The position numbers were made by a program, and so were the translations under genes. This document shows, piece after piece, positions 40,546 through 49,758 of a stretch of DNA of 64,000 nt. Where the stretch lies: positions 1 to 64,000 of the forward strand of contig CACEMG010000004.1 of assembly GCA_902560565.1 (NCBI GenBank). Reading direction: 5' to 3'. The notes under the pieces are model-generated. The model was not told the origin of the DNA, ran no database searches, and saw only the letters and a list, made by a program, of their open reading frames with translations. The stretch is from an uncultured Pelagibacteraceae bacterium (GTDB lineage: Bacteria; Pseudomonadota; Alphaproteobacteria; Pelagibacterales; Pelagibacteraceae). The first letter of the stretch is position 1. Each line of letters begins with the position of its first letter.

Positions 40546-41430
40546 TTAAGCTACCTTTAAAAAATTATAATTAAAATCTAATTTGGCTAATTCATCAAGT
40601 AATTTTTTTTTGCTTTCTTGATTTAATAACGAAAGTGGTGGTAATAAATTCTTATAAGAATTATCTGAAATTGATAAAAATGTATGGATACCAGATATTA
40701 AATTATATTTATCAAATTCCTCTCGAACATAACATAATTTTTGGTTGTTAGTTTGATCTATTTTATTAATAAAGTTGTCATAAACATTTCTTGATAATTC
40801 TGCTGTAACATTGCAGGTTGCAGTAATTATTCCTGAACATCCCAATTCTAAACCATTTAATAATTTTGATTCTGAGCCAGGTAAGATAGAAAAATTTTTT
40901 AATTTTAAGTCTTTGTACAAATTATATGTGCTGTCTTTAACTCCTATGATTTGATCTGGATAATTTTTTACAAGTTCTTCAACACATTCTACGGAAAATT
41001 TATATCCACACAATTTTTCAAAATTATATAAAATGATTTTGCACCATGGATGAATTTTGATTATCTCAGAATAAAATTTAATCGCATCATTATCTGTATA
41101 AAAGTAATATGCCGGCGGCATTATAAGGAAATTCTCAAAATTGAAATTTTTACATACATTAAGAAATGAAATAGTTTCTTTAAGTGAATTAAAGCCTGTG
41201 CCAATTATAAAATTATTTTTAAATTTATTTTTTGAAAGTTTCTCAATTAATTTAATTTTTTCTGCAACAGAAATTAATTGAGCTTGTCCTGTGCTACCAA
41301 AAATTACAACTCCATGACAACCCTGTAATATTAAATTTTCTGCATGTTTAATTGTTTTATCTTCATCTAAATTCAATTCTTTATCTAACACAGATACTGA
41401 GGCCGCATAAATGCCATTAATTTTACTCAT
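40546..41430 (-). CDS. DapA/N-acetylneuraminate lyase superfamily aldolase
   Basis: GCHGVVIFGSTGQAQLIS, ILYNFEKLCGYKFS, IIGVKDST (Schiff-base lysine). Confidence 0.88.
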   Translation of the reverse strand: MSKINGIYAASVSVLDKELNLDEDKTIKHAENLILQGCHGVVIFGSTGQAQLISVAEKIKLIEKLSKNKFKNNFIIGTGFNSLKETISFLNVCKNFNFENFLIMPPAYYFYTDNDAIKFYSEIIKIHPWCKIILYNFEKLCGYKFSVECVEELVKNYPDQIIGVKDSTYNLYKDLKLKNFSILPGSESKLLNGLELGCSGIITATCNVTAELSRNVYDNFINKIDQTNNQKLCYVREEFDKYNLISGIHTFLSISDNSYKNLLPPLSLLNQESKKKLLDELAKLDFNYNFLKVA

Positions 41431-41477
41431 AATAAAAACTTATATAAAAATAAAATTTTAGTAAAGTTGTTAAAAAA

Positions 41478-42443
41478 ATGAAAATTCTAGCTATTCAAAA
41501 CAGGATGGGTATTGGTGATATGATAATATATTTGCCTTTTATAGAAGCAATATCAAAAAAATATAATACAAAAATCAAAATTTTAGTTAAAGAAAACTCT
41601 AAAGCATCAGAAATTTTAAAAGAAAACAAATATGTGGGTGAGATTATAAATTTAGACAGAAGTAACAAGAGTAAAAAAGGAATACATGATGGCATTTTTG
41701 GATCAATCAATTTAGCAAATCAATTAAAAAATTATAAATTTGAAAAAGTTTTTATTTTTAATTCATCTTTAAGGTACAAACTAATATGCAAGTTGGCATC
41801 CATTAAAGAAATATATCAATATCCGTTGTTTGAAAAAAAAAACCAGCATATTGTTTTAGCTGCTCAAAATTTTCTTAAGAATTCGATTGGTGAAACTATA
41901 AAAAGTGAACCTGTAATCAATGTAGATAATAAAAGTATTTCTGAAACAGCAAGTAAGTTAAAAATATCAAAGAGCGAAAAAAATATTATATTAGGTATAG
42001 GTGGATCAGGAAATACAAAAAGAATACCATCAAAAACATTTTTAAAATTTATGGAAATGTGTGAAAATAAACATAATTGCAGATTTTTTTTAGCTACAGG
42101 AACTAACGACGAGGAGCAAATTATCTTAAAGGATATATTGAGTTCAAAATATAATTGTAAATGCTTAGCCTTAGATAAAATGAGTTTGTTTCAAATCTTG
42201 CCTATCATTGCTAATTGCGATGTAGCGGTTTGTAATGACTCTAGCTTTAGTCACTTATCTGCTGCAATTGGTATACCGACTATAGTTTTAATGGCGGATA
42301 CACCTTTGATATATGGTAGTTATAGTTCAAAAATGTTTCCAATAATTCCTGACGGAGAGGTTACTGTCAAACATGATACTTTAGGTAAAGATAAAATTGA
42401 TCCACAAAAGATATTTTATAAATTTAAAGAATTAATTAACTAA
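41478..42443 (+). CDS. Glycosyltransferase family 9 (heptosyltransferase-like)
   Basis: MKILAIQNRMGIGDMIIYLPFIEAI, ILGIGGSGNTKRIPSKTF, CNDSSFSHLSAAIGIPTIVLM. Confidence 0.88.
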   Translation: MKILAIQNRMGIGDMIIYLPFIEAISKKYNTKIKILVKENSKASEILKENKYVGEIINLDRSNKSKKGIHDGIFGSINLANQLKNYKFEKVFIFNSSLRYKLICKLASIKEIYQYPLFEKKNQHIVLAAQNFLKNSIGETIKSEPVINVDNKSISETASKLKISKSEKNIILGIGGSGNTKRIPSKTFLKFMEMCENKHNCRFFLATGTNDEEQIILKDILSSKYNCKCLALDKMSLFQILPIIANCDVAVCNDSSFSHLSAAIGIPTIVLMADTPLIYGSYSSKMFPIIPDGEVTVKHDTLGKDKIDPQKIFYKFKELIN

Positions 42444-42945
42444 CATCCTTCAAAACAATTTCTTTAGCCTCATTTACTATTGCTGATAGTCTAGATAATT
42501 CAGGACTTACATCTGGGTGAATTTTTTTCATGATATTTTTATACGACTTCATAATTTCTTCTTTAGAATATTTTTTTTTTGGATTTAAGTTAAGTATTTT
42601 ATAAGCCTCATCTACTGACATAGACTGGGTATTAGCTGCTGATCCCATATTATTAAAATTAAACCTTCCTGAATTTTTTAAGAATCTTAGTAAGCCCCAA
42701 ATTCTTACTAGTTGAAGTAAGGTCAAGCCAGCTTTGGTCTTTATTAGTGGCAAAATCATAAGTAAAAATGGTAAAGAAAATATATACCTTCCAGCAAAGG
42801 CCATTATCATAGCAAGAACTATAGATAAAATAATAGTAAAAGTTCTAATTCCTTTGGAAATTTTAGCACTTGATGTCTTTACAAACCAATTAAGTAATAA
42901 ATAGACTAGGACAAAAATAATTAGTGTTAAGAAAAAAATATTCAT
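42436..42945 (-). CDS. Membrane-anchored J-domain protein (C-terminal J domain)
   Basis: N-terminal TM segments and C-terminal SVDEAYKILNLNPKKKYSKEEIMKSYKNIMKKIHPDVSPE with the HPD motif. Confidence 0.88.
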   Translation of the reverse strand: MNIFFLTLIIFVLVYLLLNWFVKTSSAKISKGIRTFTIILSIVLAMIMAFAGRYIFSLPFLLMILPLIKTKAGLTLLQLVRIWGLLRFLKNSGRFNFNNMGSAANTQSMSVDEAYKILNLNPKKKYSKEEIMKSYKNIMKKIHPDVSPELSRLSAIVNEAKEIVLKDVS

Positions 42946-42952
42946 GTAATAG

Positions 42953-45037
42953 ATGTTAAAAATGAAAATACCACAACTTGAGAAAAAACCAGAACTAAAA
43001 TCTTGTCACAATGTGACATGGGAAGATAATTATAGCTGGATTCATCAAAATAATATTTTAGAGGTTTTAAAAGACAGCTCTAAACTCTTACCAGAGGTAA
43101 GAAAATATCTAGAAGAGGAAAATAATTATACCAAGGAAAATTTAAAAGATACGAAAGAATATCAAAAAAAACTTTTTGATGAAATCAAGGGAAGAATTAA
43201 ATTAGATGATGAGTCTTTGCCATTCAAAGATAAAAATTATGAATATTGGACTAAAACAACAACAAAAGGAAATTATTCAATTAAATTAAGAAAAAAAATT
43301 GGTTCTAATAATGTTGAGGAAATTTGGAATGGAGATAAAGAAAAAGAAAAACTTAAAACTGAGTATTTTGGGGTTGGTGATTTAGAAGTAAGCTACAACG
43401 ATAAATATTTAGCTTATTCATTAGATTTGAAAGGTTCTGAGTATTTCACTATTCACGTAAGAGATATTAAGACAAATGAGATTATTACAGATAAAATTGA
43501 AAATACTTCAGGTTCTATCTTGTTTAGTTTAGATGATAGATTTATTTTCTATTCTAAGCTTGATGAAAATCATAGACCTAAAAAAATTTTCAGGCATGAA
43601 ATTGGTAAATCAATTAAAGAAGATCTATTGATCTTTGAGGAAAGAACCCCAGCATTTACTGTAAGCATTGGTATTAGCGCAGATGAAAAATACTATTTTA
43701 TTAATTCCTCTGATCATAACACCTCTGAGAAATACTATTTTAAAAGTAATGAGAGTTTACCTAAACCAAAAATAGTAAGAAAAAGAGAAAAAGGAATTAT
43801 ATATAGCGTAAGTTCTTGGGGTGGTTATTTTTATATTCACACCAACAAAGGTGCAGAAGATTTCAAAATAGAAAGATCGAGAGATATAGAGGCATCTAAA
43901 TGGGAAGTATTTATACCTGCTAAAAATGAAACAATGATTGGTGGACTGACATTTTTAAAAAATTGGATTATTAGATCTGAACTTAATAACGCTTTAGATA
44001 AAATCTTTGTAAGAGACATCAATTCAAATAAGGAGGAAGAGCTTATTTTTACTGATGAAGAAGTTTATGATGGTAGTATTTCACATACACAAAAAGATAG
44101 AAATACTGATCTAATTTATATTTCATATTCTACTCCAAAAACCCAAGCGAGAACCTATTTATATAATTTAAAGACTAAAGAAAAAAAATTAGTAAAGGAA
44201 CAAGTTATTCCAACAGGACATGATCCAAAAAACTATATAGTGCAAAGAATTGAATGTAATTCTGATGATGGAAGAAAAGTACCTTTAACAATAACTAGGC
44301 ACAAAGATACTCCCTTGGATGGATCTGCAAATCTTCTTTTATATGGATATGGTTCTTATGGAGCTTCAATGTCTCCATCGTTTTCTTCTACAAGATTAAG
44401 TCTAATTAATAGAAATATAATATGGGTGACCGCTCATATACGAGGAGGAATGGAAAGAGGAATGAAGTGGTGGAAAGAAGGAAAACTTCTTAATAAGAAA
44501 AATACCTTTAATGATTATATTGCTGCTGCAAAATTTTTAATAGAAAAAAAATATACTTCAAAGGGTAAGATTATAGGAATGGGTGGTTCAGCTGGAGGAT
44601 TACTGATGGGTGCAGTCGTTAACAAGGCCCCAGATTTATTTTTAGGAATGATTATGGCTGTTCCATTTGTTGACAGTCTAACAACCAATCTAGACCATTC
44701 TTTACCGTTAACGATTGGAGAATTTGACGAATTTGGAAACGCAAAAGATAATAAAGATCACTTTGATTATATTTATTCTTATGCGCCATATAATAATATA
44801 AAAAAAATGGATTACCCGAATATTTTAATTACAACAAGTTTAAGCGATAATAGAGTTTTATTTGATGAACCAGCAAAGTTTACAGCTAAACTTAGAGATT
44901 ATAAAACTGACAACAATCTTTTATTACTTAAGACTGAAATGAATGCAGGCCACGGAGGTAAGTCAGGCAGAGATGGTGCTATTGAAGAAATAGCGTTCGA
45001 CTATGCATTTATTTTAAAAATAGCAGAAAAAATTTAG
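42953..45037 (+). CDS. ptrB: Oligopeptidase B (S9 prolyl oligopeptidase family)
   Basis: YGSYGASMSPSFSSTRLSL, HIRGGMERGMKWW, GGSAGGLLMGAVVN (catalytic Ser), GHGGKSGR (His). Confidence 0.95.
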   Translation: MLKMKIPQLEKKPELKSCHNVTWEDNYSWIHQNNILEVLKDSSKLLPEVRKYLEEENNYTKENLKDTKEYQKKLFDEIKGRIKLDDESLPFKDKNYEYWTKTTTKGNYSIKLRKKIGSNNVEEIWNGDKEKEKLKTEYFGVGDLEVSYNDKYLAYSLDLKGSEYFTIHVRDIKTNEIITDKIENTSGSILFSLDDRFIFYSKLDENHRPKKIFRHEIGKSIKEDLLIFEERTPAFTVSIGISADEKYYFINSSDHNTSEKYYFKSNESLPKPKIVRKREKGIIYSVSSWGGYFYIHTNKGAEDFKIERSRDIEASKWEVFIPAKNETMIGGLTFLKNWIIRSELNNALDKIFVRDINSNKEEELIFTDEEVYDGSISHTQKDRNTDLIYISYSTPKTQARTYLYNLKTKEKKLVKEQVIPTGHDPKNYIVQRIECNSDDGRKVPLTITRHKDTPLDGSANLLLYGYGSYGASMSPSFSSTRLSLINRNIIWVTAHIRGGMERGMKWWKEGKLLNKKNTFNDYIAAAKFLIEKKYTSKGKIIGMGGSAGGLLMGAVVNKAPDLFLGMIMAVPFVDSLTTNLDHSLPLTIGEFDEFGNAKDNKDHFDYIYSYAPYNNIKKMDYPNILITTSLSDNRVLFDEPAKFTAKLRDYKTDNNLLLLKTEMNAGHGGKSGRDGAIEEIAFDYAFILKIAEKI

Positions 45038-45043
45038 TCCATA

Positions 45044-45071
45044 CTTGAAAGATTTTAATTAATACCTAAAT
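45044..45071 (+). promoter_or_regulatory. RpoH (sigma-32)-like promoter upstream of hsp20
   Basis: CTTGAAA at 45044, 17 nt after CTTG, then CCTAAATA from 45065; same spacing as the groES candidate. Confidence 0.5.
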
Positions 45072-45130
45072 AAAGATCACAAGTTGCCTTATTGGGGCTT
45101 GTAATAAACCTTGCTAACAAAGGAGGAAAA

Positions 45131-45577
45131 ATGACAAGTAAGGATCTATCTATATTTAACTCACTAAGACCATTCTCAATTGGTTTTGACGATATGTTTG
45201 ATCAATTTGAGAACATGTTAGGAAATGGTAGTTTGACAATGCAATCTAATTACCCGCCCTACAACATTAGAAAAACAGGAAAGGATAAATACTCAATTGA
45301 AGTAGCCTTAGCAGGTTTTTCGAAAAAAGATGTCGAAGTGGAGTTTGAAGATAATTTATTAACTGTAAGAACAAAACAAGTTAATAAATCGGATAATCAA
45401 AATGAAAATGGTGAAATTATTCATAAAGGAATTTCACAAAGACAATTTGCTAGATCATTTACAATTGCTGATGATGTAAAGGTGAATGGTGCTGAGCTAA
45501 AAGATGGTCTTTTGACAATTGCTTGTGAAAGAATTGTGCCAGATTACAAAAAGAAAAAACTTATTGAAATTAAATAA
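45131..45577 (+). CDS. Hsp20 family small heat-shock protein (IbpA-like)
   Basis: YPPYNIRKTGKDKYSIEVALAGFSKKDVEVEFEDNLLTV and C-terminal alpha-crystallin features; aaaggaggaaaa RBS before ATG at 45131. Confidence 0.96.
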   Translation: MTSKDLSIFNSLRPFSIGFDDMFDQFENMLGNGSLTMQSNYPPYNIRKTGKDKYSIEVALAGFSKKDVEVEFEDNLLTVRTKQVNKSDNQNENGEIIHKGISQRQFARSFTIADDVKVNGAELKDGLLTIACERIVPDYKKKKLIEIK

Positions 45578-45589
45578 GTATTAACCTTG

Positions 45590-45612
45590 CTTGTGGGGAT
45601 TATCCCCACAAG
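45590..45612. terminator. Strong hairpin between convergent genes
   Basis: Perfect 11-bp inverted repeat CTTGTGGGGAT-T-ATCCCCACAAG; between hsp20 (+) and a lipoprotein ORF (-); lacks a clear T tract. Confidence 0.6.
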
Positions 45613-45918
45613 TTAAAAACACCCTTTAGATACAAATCCAATCACCATATCCTCACTGCTAATTTCAAATTTTCTCTCGCATGGAATTCCATATTTTTTT
45701 GTTTTATATACAAGAATCTTAGAAGCTGTATTAGACTTTTCCTCATTATCAGGCATACCCATAACTATTTTTAATTCTGAGACAGGTTGACCGATAAATT
45801 GACTTAATTTCTCATTTTCTTTTTTTACGATTTCATCTGTTTTGTCCTTAACAGTCTGACAACTAGTCAACTTCGTTAAAAATAAAAAACAAATTAAAAC
45901 TGGTATTAATGAGCGCAC
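45613..45918 (-). CDS. Small lipoprotein, unknown function
   Basis: Signal peptide and lipobox LTSC (MRSLIPVLICFLFLTKLTSCQTVKD), short conserved-looking C-terminus. Confidence 0.7.
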   Translation of the reverse strand: MRSLIPVLICFLFLTKLTSCQTVKDKTDEIVKKENEKLSQFIGQPVSELKIVMGMPDNEEKSNTASKILVYKTKKYGIPCERKFEISSEDMVIGFVSKGCF

Positions 45919-46046
45919 TAATTGACATTATCAGATTTGTTTTAATAAAAAATTAAATTCTAAGTTGAAAATTGTGAATAAAGCTTTCAATTAAAAGGAT
46001 TTGTTTTGAAGAATAGTTTATTATTATAATTATTTGGAGGAACTCA

Positions 46047-47357
46047 ATGTTAGATAAATATTTTAATTATAAAAAACATAAAACTACTTTTAAAACTGAA
46101 GTTATTGCTGGAGTTACCACTTTCCTAACTATGGCATACATAATGTTTTTAAATCCTTTTATTTTATCTGGAGAATTCGCAGGGCCAGAAAAAGGTTTTT
46201 TTGACTTTGGTGCTGTTTTCACAGCCACGATATTAGCGACTGCTTTAGCTTGTTTCATTATGGCTTTTTACGGAAAGACTTGGCCAATAGGTTTGGCTCC
46301 AGGAATGGGCATAAACGCTTTTGTTGCTTTTGGAGTTGTTGCAGGAATGGGTTATACACCTCAAGAAGCTCTAGGGGCTGTATTAGTTGCGGGTGTTTTG
46401 TTTTTAATTATATCTTTAACGCCAGTAAGATCATGGTTAATTAATTCAATACCTAAAAGCTTAAAACTAGGAATAGGCGCAGGTATAGGATTATTTTTAG
46501 CAATTATTGGTTTAGAAATTATGGGGGTAGTTGGAGATCATCCAGTTACGCTTGTAACTTTAGGAGATATAAAAAATCCTTTAGTTATTCTAGGATGTCT
46601 CACATTTGTAGCAATTATTGTCATGGAAAAACTTAACATTAAAGGAAATATAATAATTGGAATAATTGCATTTAGTATTATTGCTTGGGTAAGTGGATTA
46701 GCAAAGTTTAACGGCGTTGTGGGAAGTATACCTCCAATGACTTATCTTTTTGAGTTTGACTTATCAGCAGCTTTAACTGCAAGTATGTCAACTGTAGTGT
46801 TTACATTATTGTTTATAGATTTTTTTGATACTGCTGGAACTTTAACATCAGTTGCTAATGTAGCGGGTAAAGTTGATAACAAAGGTAGAGTTCAAGATAT
46901 TAATAAAGCAATGATGTCTGATAGTGTTGGTACTGTTGCTGGAGCATTAATGGGAACTACAACCGTTACAAGTTATGTTGAGTCAGGAGCTGGTGTGAAA
47001 GCTGGAGGCAGAACTGGAATGACATCTTTAGTAATTGGTGTTTTGTTTCTTGCATGTTTATTTTTTGCACCTCTTGCAACAAGTTTACCAAAAGAAATCG
47101 ATGGAGCAGCTTTATTATATGTAGCTGTTTTATTTGTGAGAAATATTACTGATATAGAATGGGATGATATTGCGGAGTCAGCTCCTGCTGTACTTGCCAT
47201 GATAGCAATGCCTTTAACATATAGTATAAGCAATGGTATAGCTTTAGCTTTTATTTCTTATGCTTTAATAAAAATATTCACAGGTAAATTTTCAACGACT
47301 TCTCCTGCTATATGGGTTATTGCAGTTCTTAGTGCAATAAGTTTTGCTGTAGCTTAA
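46047..47357 (+). CDS. NCS2/AzgA-type adenine/guanine/hypoxanthine permease
   Basis: TEVIAGVTTFLTMAYIMFLNP, GLAPGMGINAFVAF, FIDFFDTAGTLTSVA, TTTVTSYVESGAGVKAGGRTG. Confidence 0.95.
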   Translation: MLDKYFNYKKHKTTFKTEVIAGVTTFLTMAYIMFLNPFILSGEFAGPEKGFFDFGAVFTATILATALACFIMAFYGKTWPIGLAPGMGINAFVAFGVVAGMGYTPQEALGAVLVAGVLFLIISLTPVRSWLINSIPKSLKLGIGAGIGLFLAIIGLEIMGVVGDHPVTLVTLGDIKNPLVILGCLTFVAIIVMEKLNIKGNIIIGIIAFSIIAWVSGLAKFNGVVGSIPPMTYLFEFDLSAALTASMSTVVFTLLFIDFFDTAGTLTSVANVAGKVDNKGRVQDINKAMMSDSVGTVAGALMGTTTVTSYVESGAGVKAGGRTGMTSLVIGVLFLACLFFAPLATSLPKEIDGAALLYVAVLFVRNITDIEWDDIAESAPAVLAMIAMPLTYSISNGIALAFISYALIKIFTGKFSTTSPAIWVIAVLSAISFAVA

Positions 47358-47367
47358 ATTCATTTAA

Positions 47368-47399
47368 AAATAAGGCCAGATTTAATTCTGGCCTTATTT
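47368..47399. terminator. Bidirectional terminator
   Basis: Perfect 13-bp inverted repeat AAATAAGGCCAGA-TTTAAT-TCTGGCCTTATTT between convergent genes. Confidence 0.8.
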
Positions 47400-47915
47400 A
47401 TTTCTCTCAATTATTTTATCAATAGATATTTCCTCGTAGTGTTCAGTTGGTTGAACAATCCAAGGATCTCCATCTAATTTTATGGGACAAAAATCTGGGT
47501 TAAATTTAGATGATTTTTTTTTCCATAAACAAGCAGTTTTAATATCTTTTATATAACTTTTTACTGGTTCATAATTTTTTAACCAATCAATACTTCTATT
47601 TAAAGTAAGCCCTGTATCTGATAAATCATCGACCAGCAGAATTCTTTCAAAGTCTTTTTGATGTGCTATTGAGCTTATGTCTCTTGCAAAAATTAGATCT
47701 CCTTGCTTATCCTCTAATCCTTTTCCTGAATAGCTTTGTATAACAATATAAGCTGTCGGTAATTTAAATATTCTTGATAAAATATCTATTATAGGTGCAG
47801 CTCCTCTCATAATACCAACAAGAACAGTTGGTTTAAATTTTTTATTTACCTCTATTGCAAGCTTTTCAACAGTATCTAGGTATTCCTTAAAATTTATTAT
47901 TAATTTTTTTTCCAT
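47394..47915 (-). CDS. Purine phosphoribosyltransferase (hypoxanthine/xanthine-guanine type)
   Basis: VLVGIMRGAAPIIDILSR and PRPP motif ILLVDDLSDTGLTL; next to a purine permease. Confidence 0.85.
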   Translation of the reverse strand: MEKKLIINFKEYLDTVEKLAIEVNKKFKPTVLVGIMRGAAPIIDILSRIFKLPTAYIVIQSYSGKGLEDKQGDLIFARDISSIAHQKDFERILLVDDLSDTGLTLNRSIDWLKNYEPVKSYIKDIKTACLWKKKSSKFNPDFCPIKLDGDPWIVQPTEHYEEISIDKIIERNK

Positions 47916-47957
47916 TTATAATTATTATTATAGTATTAGATTTAATTAAATATATTT

Positions 47958-48848
47958 ATGAAAATATTTGACTGTTTTATGTATTTTGATGAAGATTTAG
48001 TTTTAGACTTAAGACTAAATCTTTTAGATGATCAAGTAGATTATTTTGTGATAGTTGAGAGTAAATTTAATCATAAAGGTGAAAAAAGGGAGTTAAAATT
48101 TGATATAGATAGATATCAAAAATTTAAAAAAAAAATTCTCTATTTAGTTTACGATCAAATACCAAATAATTTAGACATTATCAAAGAGGATGAAGATAAG
48201 GATATAACAATCAGCAAATATATGTTTAATGCAGGAAAAAGAGAAAATAGCCAAAGAAACTTTATAATAAATGGATTAACAGAGGCTGATAATGAAGATT
48301 TAGTTTTAATTTCTGATGTAGATGAAATACCAAATCTTCAAAATTTAGATTTTTCAAAAATTAATAAAAAAATTATAATGTTCAAACAAGAAATGTTTTA
48401 TTATAAATTTAATCTAAAATTACCCAATTTTTCATGGATAGGAACAAAAGCTTGTAAGAAAAAGAATTTAAAAAGTCCTCAATGGCTTAGAAATATAAAA
48501 GACAGGAAGTTTCCTTTTTATAGGTTAGATACTCTTTTTTCAGATAATAAATACTCAAGTATTAAATTCATAGATAACGGTGGATGGCATTTTACAAATA
48601 TTAAAACTCCAGAGGAAATTTACCACAAACTAAAGTCTTACCTTCATCACATTGAATTTGAACTAGAACCTTTAACAATTAAACAAATTACAGAGATTAT
48701 GAATGAAAAACGGGCAATATATAATTTAAATGTTGATCAAAGAACAAAAAAATTTGGTAAAGGAGAAAAACTTTTGAAATATGATTTTCAGAAATTGCCT
48801 GATTATATTAAAAATAACAAATCAAAATATGAAAGGTGGTTAGACTAA
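47958..48848 (+). CDS. Glycosyltransferase family 17-like protein
   Basis: IFDCFMYFDEDLVLDLRLNLLDDQVDYFVIVESKFNHKG and LISDVDEIPN, GGWHFTNI typical of GT17. Confidence 0.88.
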   Translation: MKIFDCFMYFDEDLVLDLRLNLLDDQVDYFVIVESKFNHKGEKRELKFDIDRYQKFKKKILYLVYDQIPNNLDIIKEDEDKDITISKYMFNAGKRENSQRNFIINGLTEADNEDLVLISDVDEIPNLQNLDFSKINKKIIMFKQEMFYYKFNLKLPNFSWIGTKACKKKNLKSPQWLRNIKDRKFPFYRLDTLFSDNKYSSIKFIDNGGWHFTNIKTPEEIYHKLKSYLHHIEFELEPLTIKQITEIMNEKRAIYNLNVDQRTKKFGKGEKLLKYDFQKLPDYIKNNKSKYERWLD

Positions 48849-49135
48849 TGAAAGGTTACTGGGTGTGTATATACGAAAAAATCGACAATCCTGAAAAATT
48901 AAAAGAGTATGCCTCAAAGGCTAAGCCAGCTGTCGAAAAGTTTTCTGGAAAATTCATTGTAAGAGGAGGGAAAAATAAAACTACGGAAGGTATTAATTCT
49001 CCACGTACTGTTGTTGTTGAATTCCCTGATTATAATACAGCTATAGAATGTTATGACTCGAAGGAATACCAAGATGCTCATGAAGTACTTAATGGGTATG
49101 TTGTAAGACATCACCAAATAGTGGAAGCAAGCTAA
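48845..49135 (+). CDS. DUF1330 family protein
   Basis: KGYWVCIYEKIDNPEKLKEYASKAKPAVEKFSGKFIVRGGK, VVVEFPDYNTAIECYDSKEYQDA. Start ATG at 48848 or the ORF-track start. Confidence 0.9.
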   Translation, partial: LMKGYWVCIYEKIDNPEKLKEYASKAKPAVEKFSGKFIVRGGKNKTTEGINSPRTVVVEFPDYNTAIECYDSKEYQDAHEVLNGYVVRHHQIVEAS

Positions 49136-49758
49136 TACTGAATAGGTTCATCATCTATAGATCTCCACAAATACCAAGTTGCAACTGAACAGTAGGGTGA
49201 AAATTTTTTATATAATTTATCAACAAAAATTTTCGGCGGTAAATATTTTTTATTATAATTGTTAGATATCGCTCTTAAAAGGCCTATATCCTGTAAAGGC
49301 CAAATATTTTGTCTGTTAAAAGTGAAAAGCAAAATCATTTCAGCTGACCACCTACCAATCTGTCTTAAAGTTGATAAATATGCTATCGCATCTTCGTCAT
49401 TCATGTTCTTAATTAAATTTGGATTAAAACTTTTATTATGAAACTTACTTGCTAGTTCTTTAATACCTTTAACTTTTTGACGACTTAATCCACATTTTTT
49501 TAGCTGTTGTGAACTTAATTTATTTACTGTTTTTGGATTAATTTTATTTTTACAAAGCTTTTTAAATTTTATAAACACAGAGTTTGCCGCAGCAACACTG
49601 ATCTGTTGGCCTATAATGCTTTTACATAGGGAGAAAAAAACATCTCTTCTGGTAGTTAAAAATGTGTCGTTATACTTTTTTATTAGAGACCTCATAATCT
49701 TATCTTTTGATGATAAATAACTGGTTGCTTTATTCCAGTATTTAGGTGGTTTAGTCAT
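49132..49758 (-). CDS. DNA-3-methyladenine glycosylase II-like (AlkA family)
   Basis: SIIGQQISVAAANSVFIKF, LRQIGRWSAEMILLF (HhH), WPLQDIGLLRAI. Confidence 0.9.
   Translation of the reverse strand: MTKPPKYWNKATSYLSSKDKIMRSLIKKYNDTFLTTRRDVFFSLCKSIIGQQISVAAANSVFIKFKKLCKNKINPKTVNKLSSQQLKKCGLSRQKVKGIKELASKFHNKSFNPNLIKNMNDEDAIAYLSTLRQIGRWSAEMILLFTFNRQNIWPLQDIGLLRAISNNYNKKYLPPKIFVDKLYKKFSPYCSVATWYLWRSIDDEPIQY

Noticed and set aside
45919-46046. Possible purine riboswitch upstream of the NCS2 permease
   Set aside because: Only a weak TTGAAA/TTTCAA pairing with a large loop was seen; I could not find the conserved purine aptamer core.
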